Source of the DNA: Bog-756 sp963734395
GTDB lineage: Bacteria > Actinomycetota > Acidimicrobiia > Acidimicrobiales > RAAP-2
Direction of reading: 5' to 3'
Length of the DNA: 64,000 nt
NCBI GenBank assembly: GCA_963734395.1
Contig: CAVTGY010000003.1
Coordinates: 558,001-622,000 of the forward strand
Positions within the stretch are counted from its first letter, which is position 1. Every line of letters starts with the position of its first letter. Below are positions 27,716 through 35,276 of the stretch, in pieces. Below the pieces are notes generated by a model. It saw nothing but the letters and a program-made list of their open reading frames with translations. It had not been told where the DNA came from and made no database searches. A program made the position numbers and the translations under genes.

Positions 27716-27994
27716 ATGCTGCTACTGGGCGAGTACCGACTGAAGCCACATATCGCCAAAGCCGATTTCAAGGCTCTAATGGATGAGTTTGCGAAGCGAG
27801 GCAGCGAGCAGGGCCAGATCGCTCACTATGTCAAGGCTGACGCGACCGGTGGATACACGATCGAGGAAATGGACACACTCACGGACGCCTTTGAAGGTTC
27901 ACTGGCCTACAGCGAGTTCATGACATTCACGGTTACGCCGATTCTCAAGATCGAAGACGCCGTTGGTCCGATCTTGACCTACCTGGGCGGATGA
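27716..27994 (+). CDS. Small hypothetical protein, ferredoxin-like alpha-beta fold
   Basis: 92 aa, ATG after ACGGAGGAACCT. The sequence MLLLGEYRLKPHIAKADFKALMDEFAKRG ... YTIEEMDTL resembles small dimeric alpha-beta-barrel proteins such as the DUF3303 type. No catalytic residues are visible. A GGCTCG/CGAGCC hairpin sits at 27684-27700 just before the ribosome site. The preceding 249 bp hold no other gene. Confidence 0.6.
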   Translation: MLLLGEYRLKPHIAKADFKALMDEFAKRGSEQGQIAHYVKADATGGYTIEEMDTLTDAFEGSLAYSEFMTFTVTPILKIEDAVGPILTYLGG

Positions 27995-28072
27995 TCTGCG
28001 CTTGATCAGGTAATGCGAGCGTCCCAACCTGACAAAGGAGCTTCTCGCCGGATCGGGACAGCCCTAGCCCAT

Positions 28073-28115
28073 ACATGACGTTTAGCCACATTCGATTACG
28101 GTCCGGCTCCCGGTT
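28073..28115 (+). repeat. Interspersed stem-loop repeat, diverged copy D
   Basis: Contains TAGCCACATTCGATTACGG and GGCTCCCGGTT, matching about 70% of the core of copies A-C in the same order. It lies about 80 bp after a plus-strand stop, like the other copies. The assignment is weaker than for A-C. Confidence 0.4.
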
Positions 28116-28166
28116 TTCTGGCTAGTCCTTCGCCGGCGTTGGTCGCGCTCGCTACTATCACCGGAC

Positions 28167-28673
28167 ATGCGGAACCACCAGATCATCCGCCTCGCTGACC
28201 GCCCCGATGCGATGGACATCGTGGCCCGGTGGGACTTCGAGGAGTGGGGCACCGGACCCGAAGAAGTGGGTCTCGAAGTGACTAGGCGGAGATTCGCCCG
28301 CTGGGCCACTGACGGAGGTATCCCCTGCGCCTACGTCGCAGTGGTCGACGACGAGGTGTGCGGTTCGGCGTCCTTGGTCGACCACGACATGCCTGAACCG
28401 CCGGAGAGTACCGAGGACCTGCGACCCTGGCTGTCGGGGGTCTATGTCAAACCCGAGCGCCGCAAGACGGGGGTGGGGGCGGCTCTCGTCGAGGCAGTCG
28501 AGAAGGCGGCGAGCAACCTTGATCACCCCCGCCTTTATCTCTACACCGGTCCAGTCACGGCGGTGAAGTTCTACGCGCCCATGGGATGGGAGAAGATCAT
28601 CTCTCCCACGTACGAGGGCAAAGAGGTCGTCGTCATGCAAAAGGTCTTGGCAGTCGAGAAAGCCAGCACATAG
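28167..28673 (+). CDS. GNAT-family N-acetyltransferase
   Basis: 168-aa acetyl-CoA-dependent acyltransferase. The acetyl-CoA-binding motif A is LSGVYVKPERRKTGVGAALV, with the RxxGxG/A pyrophosphate loop. A C-terminal strand ends FYAPMGWEKI. The substrate amine is unknown. It stands alone. The 250 bp that follow hold no gene I can support. Confidence 0.88.
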   Translation: MRNHQIIRLADRPDAMDIVARWDFEEWGTGPEEVGLEVTRRRFARWATDGGIPCAYVAVVDDEVCGSASLVDHDMPEPPESTEDLRPWLSGVYVKPERRKTGVGAALVEAVEKAASNLDHPRLYLYTGPVTAVKFYAPMGWEKIISPTYEGKEVVVMQKVLAVEKAST

Positions 28674-28923
28674 CTGTGAGGGACTGTTCTCTGCGAAACC
28701 TGGACGTCGAGACTATCTTTGAGGTCGCGCCAATGGCTCAATCCCGGTGTACTGGGACATAGCCGGGCTCCTGGCTCGAAGTTCATGGCGCCCTGCTCGC
28801 CGAAGCCGTTCTCTGTCATGACGGTGGACCCCACAAGGGCTCCGCCTCGGGCTCTTTCCCACGGGTGGCCGCCCGGTGTGACCGTGTCCGGTGCCTGGTG
28901 AAACACTAAGACGGGAGGCGAAG

Positions 28924-29799
28924 ATGAACACCTTCAAAGTGGCCCTGCTTCAGGCGCCGCCCGGTCCACCCGACCCGGATGAGAACTTGACTCGAGGAGT
29001 TGCACTCTGCCGAAGGGCTCAGGCCCTTCAGGCCGACGTTGCGCTGTTCCCCGAGATGTGGAGCGTCGGCTATCACTCCCTCACGCAGCTGGAGGGCTGG
29101 GAGTCCCTGGCGGTTCCGATCGATGGTGAATTCGTCAGTCATTTTAGAGAACTTGCTTGCCAGCTTGAGATGGGCATAGCCATCACCTATCTGGGAGCAG
29201 GCGAGTCTGGCCCCCAGAACTCCCTGACTCTCTTCGACCGACACGGAGACGAGGTGTTCACGTACTCGAAGGTCCATCTGTGTCGGTGGGATCAGCCCGA
29301 ACGTTCGCTCGTTGCCGGTCGCTGCTTCCCTGTCTCTTTCTTGGACACAGCGGCTGGGCCCGTACGAGTCGGCGCGATGATCTGCTTTGACCGAGAGTTC
29401 CCCGAAAGCGCCCGGCTTCTGATGCTCAACGGGGCCGAAATCATCCTCACGCCGAACGCGTGCCGTCTCGATGTGCACCGTTTGGCTCAGTTTCAGACGC
29501 GTGCGTACGAGAACATGGTCGGAGTTGCGATGGCCAACTATGCGCCTTCGGAGGGCAGGGAATTTAACGGACACTCGGTTGCCTTCAGCCCGGTTGCGTA
29601 CGACGAGGGAGGAAACACCTTGGACACCCTGATTGTGGAGAGCGGAGCCACTGAGGCGCTTCTCCTCGCCGCCTTCGACATGGACCGGATCCGCCAGTAT
29701 CGAGAACGCGAAATGGCAGGCAACGCCATGCGGCGACCAGATGTGTACGGCCCACTTACCGCAGCGGAGGTTGAATATCCGTTCATCCGAGATGTCTAG
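28924..29799 (+). CDS. Carbon-nitrogen hydrolase (nitrilase superfamily)
   Basis: 291-aa thiol hydrolase of nitriles or amides. The Glu-Lys-Cys triad is E44 (LFPEMWS), K116 (YSKVHLC) and C154 (MICFDREFPE). The ATG at 28924 follows GGGAGGCGAAG and is preferred over 28891. Third codon positions are less GC-rich than in the flanking catabolic clusters. It could be an omega-amidase, N-carbamoylase or related enzyme; the sequence alone does not decide. Confidence 0.9.
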   Translation: MNTFKVALLQAPPGPPDPDENLTRGVALCRRAQALQADVALFPEMWSVGYHSLTQLEGWESLAVPIDGEFVSHFRELACQLEMGIAITYLGAGESGPQNSLTLFDRHGDEVFTYSKVHLCRWDQPERSLVAGRCFPVSFLDTAAGPVRVGAMICFDREFPESARLLMLNGAEIILTPNACRLDVHRLAQFQTRAYENMVGVAMANYAPSEGREFNGHSVAFSPVAYDEGGNTLDTLIVESGATEALLLAAFDMDRIRQYREREMAGNAMRRPDVYGPLTAAEVEYPFIRDV

Positions 29800-29994
29800 A
29801 GCCTCTAAATCTCGTCCTGCTCCCGGGTTGGGAAGGGCTCCATCGACAAGTGCCCGCAATCCCCTGCGTCTGCTCGCTGGCGAGTCCGCTCGATGAGGTA
29901 GCCGCTGACCCGGTGGTCATGGGGCAGGGGGTCCAGAGATGGGAGCGATGATCCTTGCGCCGCCGTTCAATCGCCCCCCTTGAGCCGCACTAGA

Positions 29995-30444
29995 TCACAC
30001 CTTGAACACGCTGCCCTGCACCAACGCGAGGCGGCCAGTCTTACTGACGCAGAACTTCCCTGAGCCACCGTCCCCCACCTTTATCACCGATGCTGCACTT
30101 CCAGTGACAGCAGTTACCACGTCTGAGGCGTCGTACTCCTTTGAGCGAGTGGCGCAGATTCCTTGGCCAGGACTAGTTACGGAACCCGAAAGCGAGAGCG
30201 AGCCCGGGTGCCTGCCCGCCCAGCTGATCGTGCCACCGGTGGCAAGCGAGGTGCCCACCGCATTCCCTTTCCCAAACGGAGTGCTGCACCCCTTGAAGTG
30301 GACGGTCCCGGTGAGCGACCCGGAGACTTTGGCGCACGTCACCGGAGATGCCGCTCCGGCCGTGCCAGACGCTCCCACGATCCCCAGCGTCGCCACCGAC
30401 ATCGGAATCGCCAATGCTACGACTGCCACCATTATCTTTCGCAT
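29995..30444 (-). CDS. Small secreted hypothetical protein
   Basis: 149 aa with a clear signal peptide (MRKIMVAVVALAIPMSVATL, cleavage likely after GAA near residue 32). The mature part is Gly/Ser-rich with four cysteines (CAKVS, GCSTP, GICATRS, KFCVSK), suggesting two disulfides. GAGGGAG precedes the ATG. It is probably a cell-surface or secreted beta protein. No family is recognised. Confidence 0.7.
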   Translation of the reverse strand: MRKIMVAVVALAIPMSVATLGIVGASGTAGAASPVTCAKVSGSLTGTVHFKGCSTPFGKGNAVGTSLATGGTISWAGRHPGSLSLSGSVTSPGQGICATRSKEYDASDVVTAVTGSAASVIKVGDGGSGKFCVSKTGRLALVQGSVFKV

Positions 30445-30619
30445 TTGTTACTCCCTCGTTGGATGTCATCTGCTGTGTCGAGTCCCACCTCACTGTACAG
30501 AAAAGGTGTTAGGGAACAGTTAGGAGGCCACCGTCAAGTAGAAGAATCGGAACTAGAAGTCAACTCTTGGGCCTGGTCCGACCAGGGCCGAACGCTGACG
30601 GATCTGACGCCCTATTGGC

Positions 30620-31084
30620 TCAATACTCGCCCTTGATCACGAAATACGAGCCTCGGATGGTCCCTGCCAGCTTCGATTTCTGGCGTGCGAACTTGAACGA
30701 ACCCAACTCGGCGGGAACGTCCATGCCTTCAGAGAGCTTGAACCCGACCGCCCGCTTCGGATTCGCTCCGTCCAGTGTGTACAGCACGTTGATCGATAGC
30801 CCGCTCTCGTAGAACACGTAAGTCCAGCGTATGTTCTCGACCTGGAACGTCGTTGCCTCGAGCGGTGGCGACCCGATGACGATGTCCCGTTCTTCCTTGA
30901 GGATGCGGTGCACCAAGTCGATGGCCTTCTTGGCCTTGGCGGAAGGCTCAACTGTGAAGACGTGGTCGTACTTGTTCTTGAAGTAGCGAGCCTCGTTCGC
31001 TCGCAGGCCGGCCAGCGCAGCCACCACGGGCGACGACTCCAGGCCGACGGTAGACACGTTGACGAAATCTACGGAATAACTCAC
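30620..31084 (-). CDS. Hypothetical protein, possibly from a leaderless transcript
   Basis: 154 aa from a GTG at 31084 (SYSVDFVNVSTVGLESSPVV); the frame is open to 31186. It has no known motif. Mixed alpha/beta character with ENIRWTYVFYESGLSINVLYTLD. TATACT lies about 8 nt before the GTG and no ribosome site is present, so a leaderless start is plausible. An ATG at 31111 is the alternative. Confidence 0.5.
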   Translation of the reverse strand: MSYSVDFVNVSTVGLESSPVVAALAGLRANEARYFKNKYDHVFTVEPSAKAKKAIDLVHRILKEERDIVIGSPPLEATTFQVENIRWTYVFYESGLSINVLYTLDGANPKRAVGFKLSEGMDVPAELGSFKFARQKSKLAGTIRGSYFVIKGEY

Positions 31085-31437
31085 AGGCGGCGAGTATAGG
31101 TGGCAACACATTTCAGCCGTTGGTTGAGATTGACCGATGTTTCGAGGTATCCCCTGAACTCGCAGCCGGAGTATGGCAGTTCGCACCAGTCCACGTCCCG
31201 CGATAACGCGCCCTGACCCGGTATTTTGGGGACAGGCAGGGGGGGTCGGGCGACCAGTAGACCGTGTTCAAATCTCGCTCCCGGTCTCTACTCCACGACT
31301 GGCCGTTGCGAGGCCAACAGGGTAGCCACACCTGTGGCGAAGCGAGGTCTGAAAGAGGAGGGCACCCAGTATGTTTAGAGCATGCGGAACTATGCCTTAG
31401 TCCCCTACGTCGCGCCGCATACCGTCCCTATCCTTTG
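31085..31437. other. 353-bp intergenic region without a recognisable gene
   Basis: No frame carries a credible protein and no RNA gene is convincing. A GTTCAAATC 9-mer at 31267-31275 looks like a tRNA T-loop, but its stem pairs at only 3 of 5 positions and no acceptor or anticodon arm is found. A TATCCT box lies a few bases before the ATG at 31438, a possible leaderless promoter. Confidence 0.5.
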
Positions 31438-31908
31438 ATGAGCAGTCAGGCGCTGGAGGAGGCTGCCACGCAGCTGGCACGAGACGACCCTGTTCTCGTG
31501 GCCGGTGCCGCGCAGCGGCTGCAACGCGAGGCCGAGGAAGACCACAGAGCCGGGTCCCCTCGTGGCCGTGCCGTGGTCCGACGACTCCGCGGCGTCCTAG
31601 TCGACCGACCCGATCTCGGACTGGCCGTGGCCCGCCAGCTCCACCTGGAGCACATCGCCCTTGACCTCCTGGAGGGCCGCTCGATCGACGGCGTCTCCGG
31701 GCTCGCACTCGACGGCACTCCCCTCGTGACTAGCCGTGGACAACGGTTGAAGCGACGTGGTGCATGGATGCTGGCCGCCTCGGGTCTGGTCCTGTTGCTC
31801 GAGGCCATCCTCGCCGGCGGCGTCGGGTCGATCCTGCTCTACGTCTGGACGGCGGTGGGTCTGATGCTCTTCTTCGTCGGGGGCTACCTGGTCATTTACC
31901 GGGGCTGA
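31438..31908 (+). CDS. Small membrane protein with two C-terminal TM helices
   Basis: 156 aa. The first ~100 residues are soluble, helical and Arg/Leu-rich (EEAATQLARDDPVLVAGAAQ). Two TM segments follow (about 110-128 and 131-153, ending GGYLVIYRG). The start is taken at the ATG at 31438, which follows TATCCTTTG. There is no known domain. Copy C of the interspersed repeat lies 71 bp after the stop. Confidence 0.6.
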   Translation: MSSQALEEAATQLARDDPVLVAGAAQRLQREAEEDHRAGSPRGRAVVRRLRGVLVDRPDLGLAVARQLHLEHIALDLLEGRSIDGVSGLALDGTPLVTSRGQRLKRRGAWMLAASGLVLLLEAILAGGVGSILLYVWTAVGLMLFFVGGYLVIYRG

Positions 31909-31979
31909 GAGTCGGTTTGGCGGATGGACGGTCGGTGCCCGGCGAGTTTGGCGCTCCCTCCGGAGTAGCAATCGTCGAA

Positions 31980-32022
31980 GTGCCGCTAGACCACGGTCAA
32001 TAACCGACCCGCTCCCGGTGAC
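31980..32022 (+). repeat. Interspersed stem-loop repeat, copy C
   Basis: Begins GTGCCGCTAGACCACGGTCA and continues with ATAACCGACCCGCTCCCGG. The stem GGTC/GACC encloses AATAACC, with the same order and spacing as copies A and B, 13 kb away. Confidence 0.7.
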
Positions 32023-32118
32023 GCACCCCGTGACATCCCCGCCCACGGGCGGCGAAGGGGTGAACTTGAATCCCGCCCTCGGTAGTCTGTTCCTCAACAC
32101 GAAGTTGGAGGTGCGGTC

Positions 32119-32574
32119 ATGCTTCGAAGGCTGGCTACCGCTGTGGTAATTGTTCCATTGTTCGCCACAGTTGGGCTGCTCAGCTCGGCCTCGCCAGCGG
32201 CGGCCAGGGAGAGTCACTGGGTTGCAGGCACGTACCAGCTGTTCATTCAGGGAAACGGCACGCAGACCCTGGTCTTGTTGGACAACCATACTGTCGGGCC
32301 TCCTTCCACCGACGGCACGTGGGTTGTACAGAAGCCGAACCATGAGGTCACCATCAACGTTGCGGGGGGACAAGCTCCGATTACTGCCTGCTTACATGCC
32401 GGGCAGGGTCCTATCTGCTATTTCACCGACCAATACAGCGGACCTAAGACTTCGACGGGTATCGCCAGCCAAGCGGCTCCCGGAGTAGCGAACGCCTACC
32501 TGGGTTCATACCTGCTGATCTCGGAGCCGTGTTGGGCCGTACGCACCGGCAATGTGCGCACGGACAAATCCTGA
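32119..32574 (+). CDS. Small secreted hypothetical protein
   Basis: 151 aa with a signal peptide (MLRRLATAVVIVPLFATVGL, cleavage near AAA-RE, about residue 29). The mature part is beta-rich with three cysteines and DNHTVGPPSTDGTWVVQK. GGAGGTGCG precedes the ATG. No family is recognised; probably extracellular. Confidence 0.65.
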   Translation: MLRRLATAVVIVPLFATVGLLSSASPAAARESHWVAGTYQLFIQGNGTQTLVLLDNHTVGPPSTDGTWVVQKPNHEVTINVAGGQAPITACLHAGQGPICYFTDQYSGPKTSTGIASQAAPGVANAYLGSYLLISEPCWAVRTGNVRTDKS

Positions 32575-32650
32575 AGCAGTCCGTAACGTCACGGCCGAGT
32601 CGAGCCGCCGGTTGGCCTGGCCCCGGCATGTGATAGGGGTCCGTTCGAGC

Positions 32651-33061
32651 TCAGCCCCTCACGAATCGAAGTCGATGGGCCTGCTGTTCCCAGTCACTAG
32701 CTCCCCAAAAGGCCGTGGCCGGCGACTCGGTCTCGACAACAATGGCCTGGAGGCGAACAGCCCCGACCGCAGCCAAGCGGGACTCGGCCGCTTGGAGAAG
32801 TCGGCTCCCTAAGCCAAGGCGGCGATGCGATGGTGCGACAACCAACCGATAGATGGATCCCCTCCATCCGTCCCAACCCGCAACGACCGTTCCGACCAGC
32901 AGACCGTCCTCCTCAGCGACGATCAATGCCGAGGGATCGTGCGTGATGAGATTGCCTAGGTGTTCGGCAGTGTCGGTGTGGGTGGGCTCGGCCGCCGCCG
33001 CTGCCCACAATGCCAGAACCGGCTGGATATCTGAGTGCTGACTCGTTCGGATACTCCACAT
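32651..33061 (-). CDS. GNAT-family N-acetyltransferase
   Basis: 136 aa from the ATG at 33061, just before SIRTSQHSDIQPVLALW. An upstream in-frame start at 33175 adds a non-homologous Arg/Ser-rich extension. Motif A is IYRLVVAPSHRRLGLGSRLL, with the acetyl-CoA loop RRxGxG; the C-terminus AFWGASDWEQQ is typical. The substrate is unknown. Confidence 0.82.
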   Translation of the reverse strand: MWSIRTSQHSDIQPVLALWAAAAAEPTHTDTAEHLGNLITHDPSALIVAEEDGLLVGTVVAGWDGWRGSIYRLVVAPSHRRLGLGSRLLQAAESRLAAVGAVRLQAIVVETESPATAFWGASDWEQQAHRLRFVRG

Positions 33062-33158
33062 AATCGACACATGGTACGACGAGACCCAAAGCACATCCGG
33101 AGATTCTGCATTTCGCCGACGATGAGAACTGCGATACTGCCAGAGCGCGTCGGGTCGC

Positions 33159-33428
33159 TTACGACCGGGACTCATCGGCGGCCGCGACAGCCTGGTCCAA
33201 CCTTCGCCGCCGCTCCGCGCAAGCTCCTGCTTGATCCGATTCAGGACACATGCCGAGCATTGACTTGGCAGCCGCGTGTGCGGTGGCGAGCAACCACACG
33301 AACTCGTTGCTCGCCAGTGCTGGCTCTGCGAGATTGTGCTGGATGACCAGGTTTCGTCGCCATACGATCACCATCAGAACCCAGCTGACAAGGGTCAAAA
33401 GGCCGAATCCGACCAGAACGCCGCTCAT
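33159..33428 (-). CDS. Small single-pass membrane protein
   Basis: 89 aa with an N-terminal TM helix (about residues 3-23, VLVGFGLLTLVSWVLMVIVW) and a helical, charged tail carrying one CxxxxxxxxC pair. GGGAGGATCGG precedes the ATG. Its 3' end overlaps only the long alternative start of the GNAT gene. Function unknown. Confidence 0.55.
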   Translation of the reverse strand: MSGVLVGFGLLTLVSWVLMVIVWRRNLVIQHNLAEPALASNEFVWLLATAHAAAKSMLGMCPESDQAGACAERRRRLDQAVAAADESRS

Positions 33429-33557
33429 TCCGATCCTCCCTTGTTTGAAGGGCTACCGCGAGCGTCTCGGCCCGAGTCGGGTGCCATCGAAAATGTTCGG
33501 GAAATGTCACTCGGCGGACTCCACCCCACCCGACAACCTTCCCCGTAGGCTGGAAAC

Positions 33558-34064
33558 ATGACGCCTGATCCCCCGGCTACGACTCAAAGCTCGGCAACCT
33601 CAACGCCGCCACCTCGAGCGGGAAATGGGGTCGGGGCGGGTAGCAACTCCGAGACCGACCGTAGCCCAGCGCGGAAGTGGGTACATGGCCTGCTCCTCAT
33701 TCTCCTGGTGGTGGGAATCGCCCTCATCATTGCGTTCTTCGATGGCATACGACATTGGGTGGCGCTTCACACAGGAACTCTCCACGGAGGGCCGGACCTG
33801 TACTACAACTTCTGGTCTGGCTTCGGTTCAGATCTTGGTGAGGCGACTCTCATCAGTGCGGTTGGCATTGGGGTATATACGGGTGTCCGCAAGGTCAACT
33901 GCCACACCAAGGGGTGTTGGAGAATCGGCCACCACGCATTAGAGGGAACACCGTACATCTTGTGTCGGCACCACCACCCAGGTGTACCCACCAAGGGTGC
34001 TTCGCACGAGCACATCCTTGAGCAACACCGAAAGTATAAGGAAGCTCAGGAACAAGCTCGCTAG
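33558..34064 (+). CDS. Membrane protein with a Cys/His-rich cytoplasmic tail
   Basis: 168 aa. A disordered Pro/Ser-rich N-terminus (1-40) is followed by a TM helix (about 43-63) and a second hydrophobic stretch (about 92-108). The tail then reads CHTKGCWRIGHHALEGTP and CRHHHPG, a possible zinc site, and ends in a charged helix (HILEQHRKYKEAQEQAR). Similar tails occur in uncharacterised actinobacterial membrane proteins. Function unknown. Confidence 0.6.
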   Translation: MTPDPPATTQSSATSTPPPRAGNGVGAGSNSETDRSPARKWVHGLLLILLVVGIALIIAFFDGIRHWVALHTGTLHGGPDLYYNFWSGFGSDLGEATLISAVGIGVYTGVRKVNCHTKGCWRIGHHALEGTPYILCRHHHPGVPTKGASHEHILEQHRKYKEAQEQAR

Positions 34065-34221
34065 ATTCCTTCGTCAGATTGAGCGACCTATCCGCGCACC
34101 CCTGACGGCTCAGCTCTTCCCCTGCTCGTCCGCCTTGTCAGCATCTTCTGCATTGTCGTCCGTCAGAACGCCCTTCTCAGGGGGATCGGCAGTTTGCGGC
34201 GGAATGCAACGTACTTCGACC

Positions 34222-34464
34222 TCAGGGGGCCATGCCGCTGTCGACCCAACGTTGAAGGACTTGCACTCGCTCGGGCGGCCACGCGCCGTCGCATGGCATC
34301 GAGCCATTCTTCACTTGTTCCAAGATGCCAGAAGCGTGAGCCCGCACGTCGTCGAAGGACCAGAGATCAAATGCTTTTTCCATAGACTGGCGGTCATGTT
34401 GCCTGAAGAGCGGCCTGATGTCCGTCGCGTAGCTCAAGCGGTCATCGTTCGAAGAAGGACTCAT
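34222..34464 (-). CDS. Small conserved protein of the DIRPLFR...FDLWS...MPCDGAWP type
   Basis: 80 aa. The pattern DIRPLFRQHDRQSMEKAFDLW, then MPCDGAWPPERVQVLQRW, is one I recall from a family of short, uncharacterised bacterial proteins. The single cysteine in MPCDG may be functional. The start is uncertain (ATG 34464, or TTG 34473). No operon partner. Confidence 0.6.
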   Translation of the reverse strand: MSPSSNDDRLSYATDIRPLFRQHDRQSMEKAFDLWSFDDVRAHASGILEQVKNGSMPCDGAWPPERVQVLQRWVDSGMAP

Positions 34465-34838
34465 CCCACGCAAATCTAGCCTGCTGGTACGCCCGGCTCA
34501 TCCCCCTAGTGCCCAGGTCCCGGTGGACTGATGGCGGTTTGTTAGCGGGCTGTCTCGATCTCAGCTGAGAGCGGTGCGCTCGACAGCGACGACGAGTTCG
34601 CCATCGCGTGCCCGTTGCACGATCCGACGCGGGAGTCGGCGATGTTTTGCTCCTCGAGACCTTGGCGACTCCATAGATTTCGAGGCCGGAGGTGCGCACG
34701 ATCCTCGCCTCCGACCGGAACGTACGGGCCGCCATTGCCTTCCCTCGAGCGCCTGTCCTCGAACTCTCAAGCTCTTTGGATGTTTGTATCTCCGCCGACT
34801 AGCGTGACCGCGGTGAATCTGACGGTAGAGGAGCATTG
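34465..34838. other. 374-bp region of unclear content
   Basis: On the minus strand a frame opens MAARTFRSEARIVRTSGLEI (from 34735), and another frame ends RARDGELVVAVERTALS (at 34561). These could be the two halves of one frameshifted short gene, but neither matches a family I know, so no gene is called. GAGGAG at 34827-34832 serves the next plus-strand gene. Confidence 0.35.
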
Positions 34839-35276
34839 ATGCAGCAGCCGATCGCGGACGTGTTCACGTGGCCGGCGGATGACCCGCAACTGATCGGTAG
34901 CCGGTGCGAGGGCTGCGGAGCGGTCACATTTCCGGTGCAATCCCGGTGTCCGCGCTGTAGCCGCCCGGGCATGGCCGAACTACCCCTGCCACGCCGCGGC
35001 ACCCTCGTGTCCTGGACGACCCAGGGGTTCCCTCCGAGCTTCGACTACCTGGGCACACCGACGGGGGCGTCCTTCGAACCCTTCGGGGTAGGGCTGGTGC
35101 AGCTTGACGACGTCGTGCGGGTCGAGTCGCGGCTCACCGAAAGCGACCCCGAAAAACTCGACTTCGGCATGGAGGTCGAGCTGCGAATCGTCCCGTTCTA
35201 CGTCGACGGCGACGGCAATGAGATCATCACCTTCGCCTTCGCGCCGGTCGGGGTCCCGAACAACGAGGAGCTCTAA
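34839..35276 (+). CDS. Zn-ribbon/OB-fold (DUF35) acyl-CoA-associated protein
   Basis: 145 aa. The N-terminal rubredoxin-like zinc ribbon is C23-x2-C26 and C37-x2-C40; the OB-fold (about 50-140) has GTLVSWTTQGFPPSF and FGVGLVQLDD. DUF35 proteins partner thiolase-like or MaoC-like enzymes, as in steroid side-chain removal (the ChsH2/Ltp2 system). The ATG at 34839 follows GAGGAG. The thiolase-like gene starts on the base after its stop, so the two are probably a complex. Confidence 0.88.
   Translation: MQQPIADVFTWPADDPQLIGSRCEGCGAVTFPVQSRCPRCSRPGMAELPLPRRGTLVSWTTQGFPPSFDYLGTPTGASFEPFGVGLVQLDDVVRVESRLTESDPEKLDFGMEVELRIVPFYVDGDGNEIITFAFAPVGVPNNEEL

Noticed and set aside
31250..31300. tRNA-like GTTCAAATC segment
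   Set aside because: The T-stem pairs at 3 of 5 positions and no acceptor, D or anticodon arm can be drawn, so neither a tRNA nor a convincing att remnant is supported.
17996..32022. CRISPR array
   Set aside because: The repeats are only four, separated by kilobases, degenerate and without spacers or cas genes.
34442..34836. A minus-strand protein gene between the small conserved protein and DUF35 genes
   Set aside because: Two plausible halves in different frames, but no recognisable family and Arg/Ser-rich composition; too weak to call.
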